The notes under the pieces: generated by a model
What the model was told of the DNA's origin: nothing
What the model saw: only the letters and a program-made list of their open reading frames with translations
Databases searched by the model: none
Origin: Pholis gunnellus
Lineage: Eukaryota; Chordata; Actinopteri; Perciformes; Pholidae
Length of the DNA: 64,000 nt
NCBI GenBank assembly: GCA_910591455.2
Contig: OU342804.1
Coordinates: 11,291,133-11,355,132, forward strand
Direction of reading: 5' to 3'
Made by a program: the position numbers and the translations under genes
Shown here: positions 47,938 to 58,945 of the stretch, in pieces
Position numbering within the stretch: position 1 is the stretch's first letter
How the letters are laid out: the number at the start of each line of letters is the position of its first letter

Positions 47938-50900
47938 TCAGTCACTGCACAATTTTATGGGATTATTCCCAATGATCCCCAGCTCGTAGAGGATGGACAG
48001 AGTGGCAAAGACGATGTAGCAGAAGAGAGAAACGAGTCCCAACTTCCAGTCCAACTTCCATCCGTTAATGTGAACGGATACAAAGAGGAAGACGATGGAA
48101 AGGAGGAGCGTGGCGGAAATGAAGACCAGTCCAGTGCTGTTGACCTCCACAGGGTTTTTGGTGTCCACAAAGACAGTTTTGATGAACCAAGGCAGGCCCA
48201 GGCACAGCATGTCGAAAACATTAGAGCCCACAATGTTGGACATGGCCATGTCAGCTTTCCCTGATAAACAGAAAACATGTTTACAGACTGGATTTAGTCA
48301 TTTCTATAATGGCTGCTGGGAAAGTGAGTCAGCAAAGTGAATGAGTAATCAATAGTTCCCACTTAAATGTCTTTCAGCAAGAGCGCAGTGCCCAACTGTA
48401 TGTAGAAGGAACTTAGGAAGCACATTATTCTTAATTTTGATAATCGTTTAGTTGTGGCTGACGTCAAAGTAAGGGCGACTGATTTACGAGGTAGAGCAGG
48501 TCGGCCACTAATCGGTAGATCGGTGGTTCAAACCCCGACTCCTCCTTTGGCAAAATAATGAACCCAAATTTGCTGTGAATGAGCATTTAAATTAGATCTT
48601 GATGAGCAGTTTGGCACCTTGTATGGCGAACTCTGCCATCAGTGTATGAACGTAGTGTAAATTGCTTTGAAAGTTTTTATAAATGGAAGTCCATTTTACC
48701 ATCCTAAACTGTATTCAGGATGGCTGTGAATTGCAACTGATAAAACGTGACACTGATCTTTACCTTCTCTGGCCACCATCACACTGGCTACGGTGTCGGG
48801 TATACTGGTTCCAGCAGCAAGGAGAGTGAGTCCCATAACTGTTTCAGGGATGCCAAGGGTCTCGCCTGTGTAAACATAATACAAACCCACAATCAAAGTC
48901 CACGTCCAACAACATCAAGCTAGCTATGGGGGTGAGAACAGCAGCTGATCTTTACTGTAGCTATCGGGTTAATAAATAATCACCACTAGAGGGTTAATAA
49001 ATAATCACTAGAGGCAAGGCTGTAGCAGGATTTTAGAAATACTGAGGTCACAAGACCAAATTCCACAAGCGGAAGAAAACCTAAGAAAACTTCAATAAGT
49101 CCTTAACTTAACTCTACAATGTGTACTTTTTAAGTACTGCAACTGTTTTCTTCTACATTGTGTGCTTGTAATTATGGTGAAGATGACTTACTTCCTTCCA
49201 TTTTAATTTTATCGATTTGTTTTAGCCAAACTGCCAAATTAAGTATGTGTAATCTTTAAATCCTTTTAATGTCACATTAAACCACCGGAATTTCCAGACA
49301 CATTACAGAGGACACGACCTAGCAGCTGTAACTCTGGTTGGAGGCCAGATATTTTGAACCAACATTCTCAATGGCACACTGTATGTTTGAGTTGTACCTG
49401 CTCAGTCCCATGCCTGCTCTTTCATAAGACTAAACTCTCCTTCCATGTGAGCCGGTCTGACGACTACGGGATAATAATCTCATTATGCTCCAGTAGACCT
49501 ACCACCGTCACATGATGAAGATACCCCTTTTGGCCTGATCCTAGGTCAGTTTTATGTTCTTGGACCAGTGCCTGTGGGTACGTCTGTACGTACACAGAGG
49601 GCTCACATGACTGTTTCCTTAAGGGTGAAGCAGGCTGTAATCCTGGTTATGAACATGGCCCACTGGAGCTACAATAACCCCCCTCTTAACTTTCCAGAAC
49701 AATGGCATCTCAGGAATTAGCCAGCAGACCCAACATGTGATGCTACTCTGCAAATCTGACATTTTTTCTCACAAGTTTCAAACACTTGTGATCACCAAAG
49801 GCTCTATAACGTGATGCGTGAGATTTACACCTGCAACTAAACAGAAAACACTGACAGAATAACAGAAAGTTAAAACACTGATCTCACCGACAACAGTGAC
49901 CATCCACACCATTATGTATGTGAAAGCTGAGATCCAGACCGCTGACATGAGGAAGGTTATCATGAACCATCCCTTCCAGAACCTTCTCCTGCAGTCAGGG
50001 ATGGTCAGGAAAAGCAGAGTGATGATGGGCAGAGACAGAACCCAGAGGATCCGCTTCAGGTCGCTCTCCGGCACGGCAAACACACTTTTATGCTCTGCTG
50101 GAACGCAAGCAGACGAACATGTTATGAGCGGATTTGGAACGCGTCATACTGTAAAACAGTGCACTAAGAAGACATGCGTTTTACCTTCAGGAATCTCGTT
50201 GAGGCCATGCAGGCTGAGGGACAGGTGAGAGTATCCCGAGTCGTCCTGGAAGATCCCGCTGTCTGTCCTGGAGCGACTGTGAACTCGCAGACTGGTTTCG
50301 TCGCTCCAGCCCATCAGAGGCTGCGTCTCAGTCTTCTCACCTGATCCTTTACCCAGACAGGTGCAGCAAGGGCTCAGCTTCCTCAGGACAAACTCACTGA
50401 TGCGAAGGTCAAAGCACAGGACCACGATGTAGACGGCATAGACCAGCATTAGACACGCAGCGTCATACCTGTAAACAAAACATTTTGAGCCCTGACATTC
50501 GTTCGTCACCTTGGGGACAGATGTGAGTGGTGAATAAAATCCCAAGACTTGCTTCAGCGAATGGAACTTGGCCAACATGTGATAACATCTGAGCTTCAAG
50601 TTCAATTTGCTGAAGAGGGCGGTCAAAAGCTCTGGTAATATCTAATCAAATTCACCTTGCTTTTAGAAGATAATCCACGGAAAACATGCAGTTTGTAAAT
50701 GACCTCAAAAAGTGTCTGGAGCAGATTTTTTAAAATATATTTTAAATCGTGGAAATCAATAGATTGAAGGTGCTATATACGATATTGGGAGCATTTCTAC
50801 TGCCTCACAACGTCTCGACATAGCGGCGGCTAAACCGGCGGCTCGCAGCTAACATTGCTAACAGTGTTTACCTCAGGGGGAACCCGAGGGTGGGTGCTAA

Positions 50901-53567
50901 GCTTCTGTGACAACGCCATTACAGCTGTTACAGCAGCATTGCAGCAGCCATGAGCTGCCGTGCACGACTATGCACTAAAAGCACACGCGGTCGGGCCGGC
51001 TATGTCAACAAGAAACGGAGAAGCTAGGATTACAACACACACAGAGGGAGAGTGACTTCATCCTCTGCTCCGGTAGATTTACTTAACTTAACTATATTTT
51101 AACATAGCAAATAGTTGTTTGCTTCTATATTAATGCTCTGAATGTTAAATTTAGCATCTTTGAGGGGATTACTTTGGCAGTTGTTCCTAAAAAAAATGGT
51201 CTTGCTTCTATTACTAGGCCTCTTCCTCACACCAATATATTGTGTTTCGTCATGTTTTTGGTTACTATTTAGTACAGTTTGGTTTTGATATATATTTTAA
51301 AAATGTGGTTCCAATTTTATGAAACTCCATATCTTGACAATAGAAAAGCTGTGCTCTTTTTAAGCTAATACTGTGTCTCACTGTGCTATCACCAAAAGTA
51401 AGTCATACACGTGGAAATCTTTCATAAACAAGGACTGCTACTAGTGCTGTGTTTATGATGTGATATTGTCTTATTTAAGGAACATTTATTGCGCTGTACT
51501 GTTAATGTAATAAATGTCAGTGAGTCACAGTACTGTACTGTTCGTACTTGTTTGGAAATCAGTTTTCATTTGTTCTTTTTAGTGTCACAAGATGCAATAA
51601 ATAGCTGTATCTGACTTCGGCTTTTACGGCCACCTTACATGTAGGTGCTGTAAGGTCTGAAGATCAACCAGATCTTGATGTGCACTTAAACTCACCAGTA
51701 CACCTTGTTATCAGAAATGATGGCAATAACAGCAGAAACACTGATGGCATATGCCAGGCAGTCCCTGAACAGTGGCCAACAGGTGAGGCGCCCTGCCTAA
51801 TAAAGGAGACAAAAATACATGTTGTATAAGCTTATACAACACAGCGCACAATGATTATTCCGCTTTGACCCAGTAAAGGTGCCGCTCTTACATGTAGTTA
51901 ACCTTTGCGAGTGTGTGAGTGTGTCATAATGTACCAAAGGGGCCAAGAGTCCACATGCTGCGCAGATTCCTAGCAGGTTGTAGACCGCTGATCCCAAAAT
52001 GGTGCTGACCCCGATGTCTCCCTTTGTCACAAACACACCTGACACAAATAAAGGCACGTCTTAGCTTTGAGGACAGGGACAATGTGGAAGCATTGAGGGA
52101 AAAGGAAGAGGACATGTCTGGAGAGCAAATAAAGAGCTGAGAGGACGTCCTAATCAAAGGCCACAGTCAATTTCTATTCCCAAAGGGTGGCGGAGTCACA
52201 GTACATCGGGTTGTGAGGGGACACAGTGACAGTGACCACGCATGCTGGTGTCACCATCAACATTGTTGTAAATAGTAATGCATAATCACCCAGAAAGGCT
52301 GTGACCAGTTCAGGTGCAGAACTCCCAGCTGCCATAAATGTGGCTCCTGCTACATCCTGAGACAGTCCCAGGCCTGAGAGAGACACATGAAACACCAAGA
52401 GTACGTGACAATTTACATGGTGTGTACGAAATAATAGAAACACCTGATTATACACAGTCCAATGCAACAATAGCACAAACAACCTCTAATACGACCAGGC
52501 AAGGACAACTGATGCTTCATGCATGTAATATGTATTTTAGGGCTACGTCTGAAATACAGTAACTTATTCATTGAAAAAAAAAAAAGACAGATTCATAGAT
52601 TATGAAATAATTGTTAGTTCATTTTAATGGAAACACCACAACCACAGCCTGGTTAAAGTTATTTCCTTTTATTAAAATCCAACTAAAAACACTGTTCAAT
52701 CAGTTAAACAAACTGACTTTTACTAAATCTGTCCACATATTTAGAGAGGCTTTTTCTTAAGAGCCCTACAATATCTGTGCACCCTAATCCTTTGCCTGTA
52801 GTAGTAATCTTGTAAACCCTCATTATTCCCATAATCACAGTATATCACAACATTACAGTTCATGTGACGATGCAATGCAATGATGTGCTACTCACGGTCA
52901 CTGATCACTTCTAAGGAAGGCAGAAAGTAATCGTCGCAGATTATTGCGACAGCCAGAAGCATGTAGAAAATAAGCATGAAATAAATAACGAGGCCTCCAT
53001 CCTTCCTCTCCTGCACCGTGAAGAAGCCGTCAGGAAACTCGGAGGACTGTGATGGGATGCATTCCGTCTCATTCTCTGAAACAGCAGGACACACACACAC
53101 ACACACGTCACCGACAAACAAACCAGCCTGTTGATGGAGCAGCCTACTGCTCCGAGATTGTTTGAGCGCTTAATGGCAGTTACACGGTATTTTCATGCCA
53201 ATAAGACATGAGGATTACAGAGCAAACACTGTCACAGTTTCTGAACCACAAATGATCACTCACACTTTGTAAAAACACCAAACTGTGACATTTGTAATGA
53301 CACACTAGACAGATTAGAATAATGAAACAAATGTATTTAAAATGTTGGAAGATTTAAAAACACACAATAAGAAAATAAGCTAAATCACACACAATGATGA
53401 TTCTTACCAAGAGCCCGACGCACCCTGGTAGAATGGGTTTCCTGAGCTGTTTTTGCTGTGAATGATACAAGATGAACCGTGCAATATAAAAATATTACGA
53501 ATCCTAAAAAGTAAGGGATAAAATCTCTCCTCTTTTTCTGCAGAGCTGCAGGCCTAATCTTATTCAT
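47938..53567 (-). CDS. slc24a5: Na/K/Ca exchanger 5 (NCKX5, 'golden'), complete, 9 exons
   Basis: Exons in transcript order: 53408-53567, 52896-53075, 52290-52373, 51935-52038, 51696-51796, 50185-50468, 49888-50094, 48764-48865, 47938-48260; 514 residues, continuous phase. The first ATG in frame is at 53567; a further-upstream reading would need a TTG. A hydrophobic N-terminal segment (residues 15-36) is followed by SSEFPDGFFTVQERKDGG. The two Na/Ca-exchanger alpha repeats are GATFMAAGSSAPELVTAF and GLTLLAAGTSIPDTVASV. The tail ends LGIIGNNPIKLCSD. Family role: K-dependent cation exchanger of melanosome or trans-Golgi membranes, needed for melanin formation in fish and human. The residue equivalent to human Ala111 is Ala (about position 124), the ancestral state. 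A decayed SINE lies in the last intron. Confidence 0.95.
48478..48702 (+). mobile_element. Decayed tRNA-derived SINE in the last slc24a5 intron
   Basis: The head has a box-A-like GGTAGAGCAGGTCGGCC and a box-B-like GTGGTTCAAACCCCGACTCC, the internal promoter of tRNA-type SINEs. The body follows the common teleost SINE (ATGAACCCAAATTTGCTG, GATGAGCAGTTTGGCACCTT, CTGCCATCAGTGTATGAACG) and ends AAGTCCATTTTACCAT. It lies opposite in orientation to slc24a5. It is not a functional tRNA. Confidence 0.75.
50766..51162. mobile_element. GAAGGTGC-ended MITE (long copy) in an slc24a5 intron
   Basis: The left end TGAAGGTGCTATATACG and the complement of the right end, CAAAGATGCTAAATTT, are imperfect inverted repeats around about 400 bp. 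The inner right half (AGCAAATAGTTGTTTGC, ATGCTCTGAATGTT) matches the shorter copy at 31250-31348. The middle is GC-richer (GGCGGCTAAACCGGCGGC, CACGCGGTCGGGCCGGC) than the surroundings. No transposase is encoded. Confidence 0.6.
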
Positions 53568-53773
53568 GGTCACTGGAGTCAATACAGGGAAACTAGCAAG
53601 TATTCCAAGGAGTCATATGTCTCTTTACTCTATAACAAGCTTGCAAAAAAAAGGTTAAATGTCGGCTGAAGCTGCTTGTAGGCGCTGCATCTAAAACTAC
53701 GCTACGACTACAAGCTGCAGAGAGAGATTATTGGGGCGAGAAAGCATCTTTTAAGGTCTGGGCTACCAAGAAT

Positions 53774-53786
53774 GGGGGGGGGGGGG
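53774..53786 (+). repeat. G13 homopolymer upstream of slc24a5
   Basis: A run of 13 G about 205 bp upstream of the slc24a5 start codon, i.e. within its proximal promoter region. Length is likely to vary. Confidence 0.85.
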
Positions 53787-54539
53787 ATCACGAGTTGCAG
53801 TCATTCCAGTCGACTTGAACACGCTCCAGCCCTGAGGCACGTCAGGGGTGCAGCCATTCATGATGAAACCCACTTTAACACACGTCTTTGATTGTGGGAA
53901 AGTACTTTCTTTTCTTTCTGGTATATGCCTGTATGGTATGTAGAGAGCTCTGCAGGTCAGACAGCAGCGCTTTGATGCTTATGAGTTATACTTTACCTTC
54001 ATGTTCATGGCTACAAAGAGATATTAACTACCAAAAAAGTATATTTTTATTTTTGGTATAGCCCTCTGACAAGGTTTAGCAAATGCCATCATTTTCAGTC
54101 ACTATAAAACGAGGAATAAATACAACAATATAGTATATGTGTGTGACAAAGAGATCGGCGCTCACACGCCCATCTGTAGATCTATGTCAATATAGATGAA
54201 TAGAGATGTATTGGTTTCGGGGTTAGAACTGTAACGAATCACATTTAGCATTCTTTTTACTGTGACGTCTTAAGTTATTAAAAAAATAGTAATTAATAAA
54301 AAAAAGAGGAAAAGATATGAAATATCTTAAGTAAGTTACTTGCTGCATTTTAAGCGATATCCAATACAGACTAGAATAAAAAGTAAAGTAAAAAAGATTG
54401 CAGGGTACATTTTTTATATAATTCACCCGTTTAAATTATATATTTCAATTTAGGCATTTAGGCTCCGTTGAGTGACAGGTGGGTGCCGCTAGCTACCTGG
54501 ACCCGCCTCAATTCCACCGACGATCCACCTTTGCCCATT

Positions 54540-55026
54540 TTTGGGGGGAGAGGCTGTAACGTCATTACCAAGATGGCGACGGACGGAACCACCCGGCCAA
54601 AACCAAATTCAAACTTCACAAACACACCGGCTCTTCAGAAACCAACGGTTGACGTCACTGCAACTGTGTCCACGTTGTATACAGTCCACGTTAAACAGTT
54701 TGCATCGATTCATTTAAGCAGTCATTTTAATCCACCACCAGGCCCGCGCGCCAAGTGACCAAAATCAAACACACCTAGGACGTCGCGTGAGCCACAGGCG
54801 TATGCGGGGTCCAGCTAACACGCACACAATTAACATGCTCGCATATGCTCCGGCGGAGACACGAGCGTTTACCGAGGAACTTCTACCACCCTTATATTGG
54901 GTCAGAGAGACTGAGTGGACTGGTAACAGGCCTACTGGGACAGAGAGGCCAGGGTGGACTGGTTGTATTGTGCACTATGAATATTGAGGAGGCCTTCGCT
55001 GTGGACGAGACTCGCAGTCAGACAGG
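54540..55026 (+). promoter_or_regulatory. Possible CpG-rich promoter / first exon
   Basis: CpG-richer than the neighbourhood, with CCAAGATGGCGACGG at about 54567, which matches the YY1-type AAGATGGCG element found at TATA-less starts. A short open frame beginning MNIEEAFAVDETRSQT ends at a possible donor (CAG/gtgaac, 55026/55027). This could be the start of a transcript running toward the RING gene. Confidence 0.25.
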
Positions 55027-55484
55027 TGAACATGTTCACACTCATTCATAAACAGTAACACACACACACACTCACTCGTCAACCTCAACGCACTGTACGT
55101 ATGCTTGTGTGTGCGCACGCGCTCAGGTGTGCACCTGCCTGTGGGGTCCTTTTTATTTCAAGTTAATTGTCTGACTTTTTTCAGGTTGATTATTATGAGT
55201 CTGTTTGTGCAGGCTGCAGCACCATAGTGTGGCCTAACTGTGCCTTTTACTTAGATCACATAATTCCGTTATAAAGGCCAAACATATGTTCTTCACCCTC
55301 CTTACCCTTTTTATACGTTTTACTTTTATATATCGCCTACATTTTTTATTTTATAGAACTCTTTCCAACCCTGCATGGTTTATAATCTATAACAATACAG
55401 ATGTAACATTACAGTTAGACTACACATGTATGAATACTCAAACTATAGGCTTGAACTAACTTATATTACAACTCTTATTATAGG

Positions 55485-55654
55485 CTACACCCATCAAGTG
55501 GACTCTGGGACAGAAAAGGGGTGTGACGGGGTCTGGGGCTTGTTTGGACATGTCCCACGTTGCCCCCACACAGACCACTGAACATGTGTGCTCAGGAGAC
55601 ATTAAACAGACGGACGGTCTGTCTTCACTGCAGAGACAGAGCTTCAAAACAAGT
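55485..55654 (+). other. Exon-like segment with good splice sites
   Basis: Begins after an acceptor ending in attatag and ends at AGTC/gtaagt. It is open for about 56 codons in one frame (ATPIKWTLGQKRGVTGSG...). That frame does not match the phase of the possible upstream exon at 54978-55026, so the segment could be 5' UTR. I do not recognise the peptide. Confidence 0.22.
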
Positions 55655-56956
55655 CGTAAGTGTCTTTCCTTATTTCTTTGTCAGTTTCCCTGCACTAAAC
55701 TGATACGATTGCATGTTTTACACTAGTAGCAGGTTATAATGTCCTCGAGATTGCCAAATGTTTAATTCCTTAAAAGTCTTCTTAGCATTTTGATGATATT
55801 AGAAGGGCCAGCCTGAACCCCATTAGGCTGCACGTGCTTCTTTTGTTATGATGGAGGACGTTTAGTCAAAACAGTGTTGTTTACTGTCAAATGATGACGT
55901 AAACATTGAGTAAATGGCGCCCCTGTGTGGTATATTTTGGTTGGTTTCATGGCTTTTTTAAAACACTTGCGAGTCACCTTGTAGTTTGGCTACTTTTTGA
56001 TATTAAGGAAATGTGTAGCTGTGTGTGACCATCTTGGATGTTATGGAGATCCTAAGTGTTTATAAATATATGACATTATTAAATAAATAATCATATAAAT
56101 TCAGACACAAATATCTATGAAATTGTGAAACAAACATTTTTTAAACTTTAATTCTCAAAACTCTATTTCATCTTGCTTCTTTTCACAATAACTGTTTATT
56201 ATTTTATATTTGATTCCAGCAGTTTCAACTTTTCACTAAGTGGAGGACATCAGAAAATCTGATTATTTAAAATGTTTTGGCGGCTAAAATATACTGTATA
56301 TTTGTCTGTATTAATTCATAAGCTTATCTATTTAATAATACCTTATATATTAATTTAGTATTCAGCATATAACATATGCACTCTGCATAAGATGTGACTT
56401 CAGTTTTCTAATTACATTTATTTTGTGGTATTTTTATATGTTGGCCTATTTTTTATCACCAGCCTACAATATGGATTGCTACTAAAATGACACGTATATT
56501 TGGGACGAAATGGTCTGTATTCATGACATAGACTTACATCACATATTATATCAGCTCTCATTATCAGTGTATCGGCCTGGATGTTTTGGTGAGTATCACA
56601 GTTATTGTCTTTGACCAGGAGATGTCAGCATTGAAGCAGAAGACGTTCACGTGTATCATTTAGGATATCTTGAAAATGTGATTCCTAAAGTCACACCATT
56701 ACAGTACAATGTTTAAACACCAAAACACAACATTTTTCTCTGCGGTTAATATGGTATTAATGGGGTTCACATTGTGCTTTACTTTCTGATGTGTCGAGGT
56801 AATTATTTCAGTTTCAGGAATTTTAAGGGTCATAGCAGCACCATGAACTGTGGGTTTGCAGCCATACTAAGAATAAATACCTGGCTCTTTTTTTATTTAC
56901 AGATGTTTGTCCCACTGAGATCAATTATGTAATAGCACATTCTAGTCAGGACAGTG

Positions 56957-57087
<131 letters not shown>

Positions 57088-57859
57088 GGGCTTTCACTTG
57101 AAAGAAGATACAATGGAAACTCGGCAATACTCTATTCGTCTCAGTTGTCACTGGTATGTTAGCTGTGTAGAATAAAGCTCCTTAAGTGCTTCGAGGTATC
57201 CAAACACAAACATTATTATATAATCTGTGTGATTTAAAGGTCACATTTATAATGTGTGTGTTTGTTAAAGTGTGTGGCAGAAGCATACTGTCTGTCTTTC
57301 AGAGTAAATTACCACAAGAAGAGTATGACTTGTCAGTTTGGTTTTCACAACAGTGACCTCAGGCACAGAAATAGGGGAAGGAAACGAGATAAACTAGAAC
57401 AACTGGTTGAGTTGCTGTGCTCATCGTTACACAAGGGAAACATAGCAGCTTTTATTAGTTCCACAGGATTGTTCCGTGTTATTGACCTATGTCCGTGAAA
57501 TCTTATCATTTGCTTATCGCGTCTTGCCTTCTCGCAGGTTGTTCAGTGGCTCTCGAAACTGCACAGGTCTGTGTGTTTTGTGCACTTTTACTTGTTGAAT
57601 ACCAGCACCCTGCCCTCTATACGAGGAGTGCTCAGTGTTCAAGGTTCAGGAAGATAACGAGAGGTGAGTGGCTGACGCATAGCTCGTGTTGTGTTACCAA
57701 AGGCTCATATCAGATTACAGTAGACAGCAGCTTGGATGAAACCATAGCCGCAGTCAGACCGCTGTTGCTCGAACAAACCAGGAACTGGGACTAACAAAGC
57801 AGTTTTGAAGAAGCGAAAGACGCGAACAAAGGGCTGTTGTTTTTAAGACGAGCGTTACC

Positions 57860-58945
57860 ATGGGTAAGACACAACACTGTCTGCTGCTTTTGCTGTGTTT
57901 GTCAGGGCTTGTTCACTATTCAGCTGCCTTGGTGTTTTGGACAGCCATGGTGGAAATAAGCTACGAGAAAAGCAACAACGAGACTGTGGACAAATACTGT
58001 GACTGTGGGGTGTACGGTCGTAACTCTCTCCTGGAGAAAGCCTCGGGTGTTGTTACGCTTCCCAAGGGAGACCCCAAAGGCTGTGGCTCAGATCCAGTCT
58101 ACAATCGCAATTCCAGCAGCCCACCTTGGATAGCCCTGGTAAAAAGGGGCAACTGCACCTTCAGTGAGAAGATCAACGCTGCCAAACGTCAAGGAGCAGC
58201 TGGTGTGGTTGTGTATAATGTGGACGGCAGTGGCAACAGCACCACTCACATGGCACACTCGGATGCAACCGGTATTGTGGCTATCATGATTGGCAACTTT
58301 CAGGGCATGGAGATTGTGCAGTTGGTGATCAATGGGACAGATGTGAGGATGCTTATTGATTTAGGCAGCCCTCATGGACCCTGGATGGACACATACTGGC
58401 TTTACTTCCTGTCCATCGCCTTCTTCATCGTGACGGCCGCCTCCATCGCCTACTTTGTGTTTATCTCTGCGAACCGTCTCTACAGTCTGAACGCGCACAG
58501 GCGCACCGAGAGGAAGCTGAAATCGGAGGCCAAGAAAGCGATTGGGCGTCTGCAAGTGCGCAAACTCAAGACGGGGGATGAGGAAACCACCTCTGAATCC
58601 CATATGTGTGCCGTGTGCATCGAGTCCTACAAGGCAGGGGAAGTGGTGACGGTGCTAACATGCGACCACATCTTCCACAAAGCCTGCATCGAGCCCTGGC
58701 TGCTGCAGAGGCGGACCTGCCCCATGTGTAAGTGCGACATCCTGAAGGCCCTGGGGGTTGACGAGGAAACAAAAGAGAGCCTTTCCGCCGAGTCACCACC
58801 GGAGGTCACTGTGATCACAGTGACGGGAGGAGATCCCATATACGAGGTGCCACTGACTGACCCAGCGAGCCCTGACCCGGAGAGTCATCAGCATCGCTAT
58901 GACAACGGGGCCTTCGAGGGAGACTCGATGGCCGGGAGAAGATGA
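57860..58945 (+). CDS. Intronless PA-TM-RING E3 ubiquitin ligase, GRAIL/RNF128 class
   Basis: One uninterrupted frame of 361 residues with an excellent start context (GTTACCATGG). A signal peptide (about 1-23) is followed by a protease-associated domain (about 60-165: WIALVKRGNCTFSEKINAA, VAIMIGNFQGMEIVQ), one TM helix (180-203), the KKAIGRLQVR linker, and a C3H2C3 RING-H2 with C250, C253, C268, H270, H273, C276, C287 and C290 all present. NNET, NCT, NST and NGT are possible luminal glycosylation sites. KAIGRLQ and CPMCKCDILKALG point to the GRAIL (RNF128/RNF133/RNF148) group rather than RNF13 or RNF130. Family role: endosomal or Golgi membrane E3 ligases that down-regulate membrane proteins; GRAIL itself restrains T-cell activation. 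The lack of introns differs from RNF128 and suggests a retrocopy. The exact orthologue is unresolved. Confidence 0.9.
   Translation: MGKTQHCLLLLLCLSGLVHYSAALVFWTAMVEISYEKSNNETVDKYCDCGVYGRNSLLEKASGVVTLPKGDPKGCGSDPVYNRNSSSPPWIALVKRGNCTFSEKINAAKRQGAAGVVVYNVDGSGNSTTHMAHSDATGIVAIMIGNFQGMEIVQLVINGTDVRMLIDLGSPHGPWMDTYWLYFLSIAFFIVTAASIAYFVFISANRLYSLNAHRRTERKLKSEAKKAIGRLQVRKLKTGDEETTSESHMCAVCIESYKAGEVVTVLTCDHIFHKACIEPWLLQRRTCPMCKCDILKALGVDEETKESLSAESPPEVTVITVTGGDPIYEVPLTDPASPDPESHQHRYDNGAFEGDSMAGRR

Noticed and set aside
48478..48550. A tRNA gene in slc24a5
   Set aside because: A-box- and B-box-like sequences are present, but there is no acceptor-stem pairing and the sequence continues into a SINE body.
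53385..53582. slc24a5 start at 53582 (five residues longer)
   Set aside because: The codon at 53580-53582 on the minus strand is TTG, not ATG; the first true ATG in frame is at 53567.
53600..53630. MITF M-box upstream of slc24a5
   Set aside because: Only a CATATG E-box (in GTCATATGTC) is present near the start; no CATGTG or CACGTG was found, so a pigment-specific site is not supported by this sequence alone.
54468..54758. A 96-codon plus-strand open frame containing MATDGTTRPKPNSNF
   Set aside because: The peptide is low-complexity and unrecognised. The AAGATGGCG context is more likely a YY1-type promoter element than a start codon.
58361..58839. Minus-strand open frames opposite the RING gene
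   Set aside because: They are shadows of the strongly supported plus-strand gene, without independent conservation.
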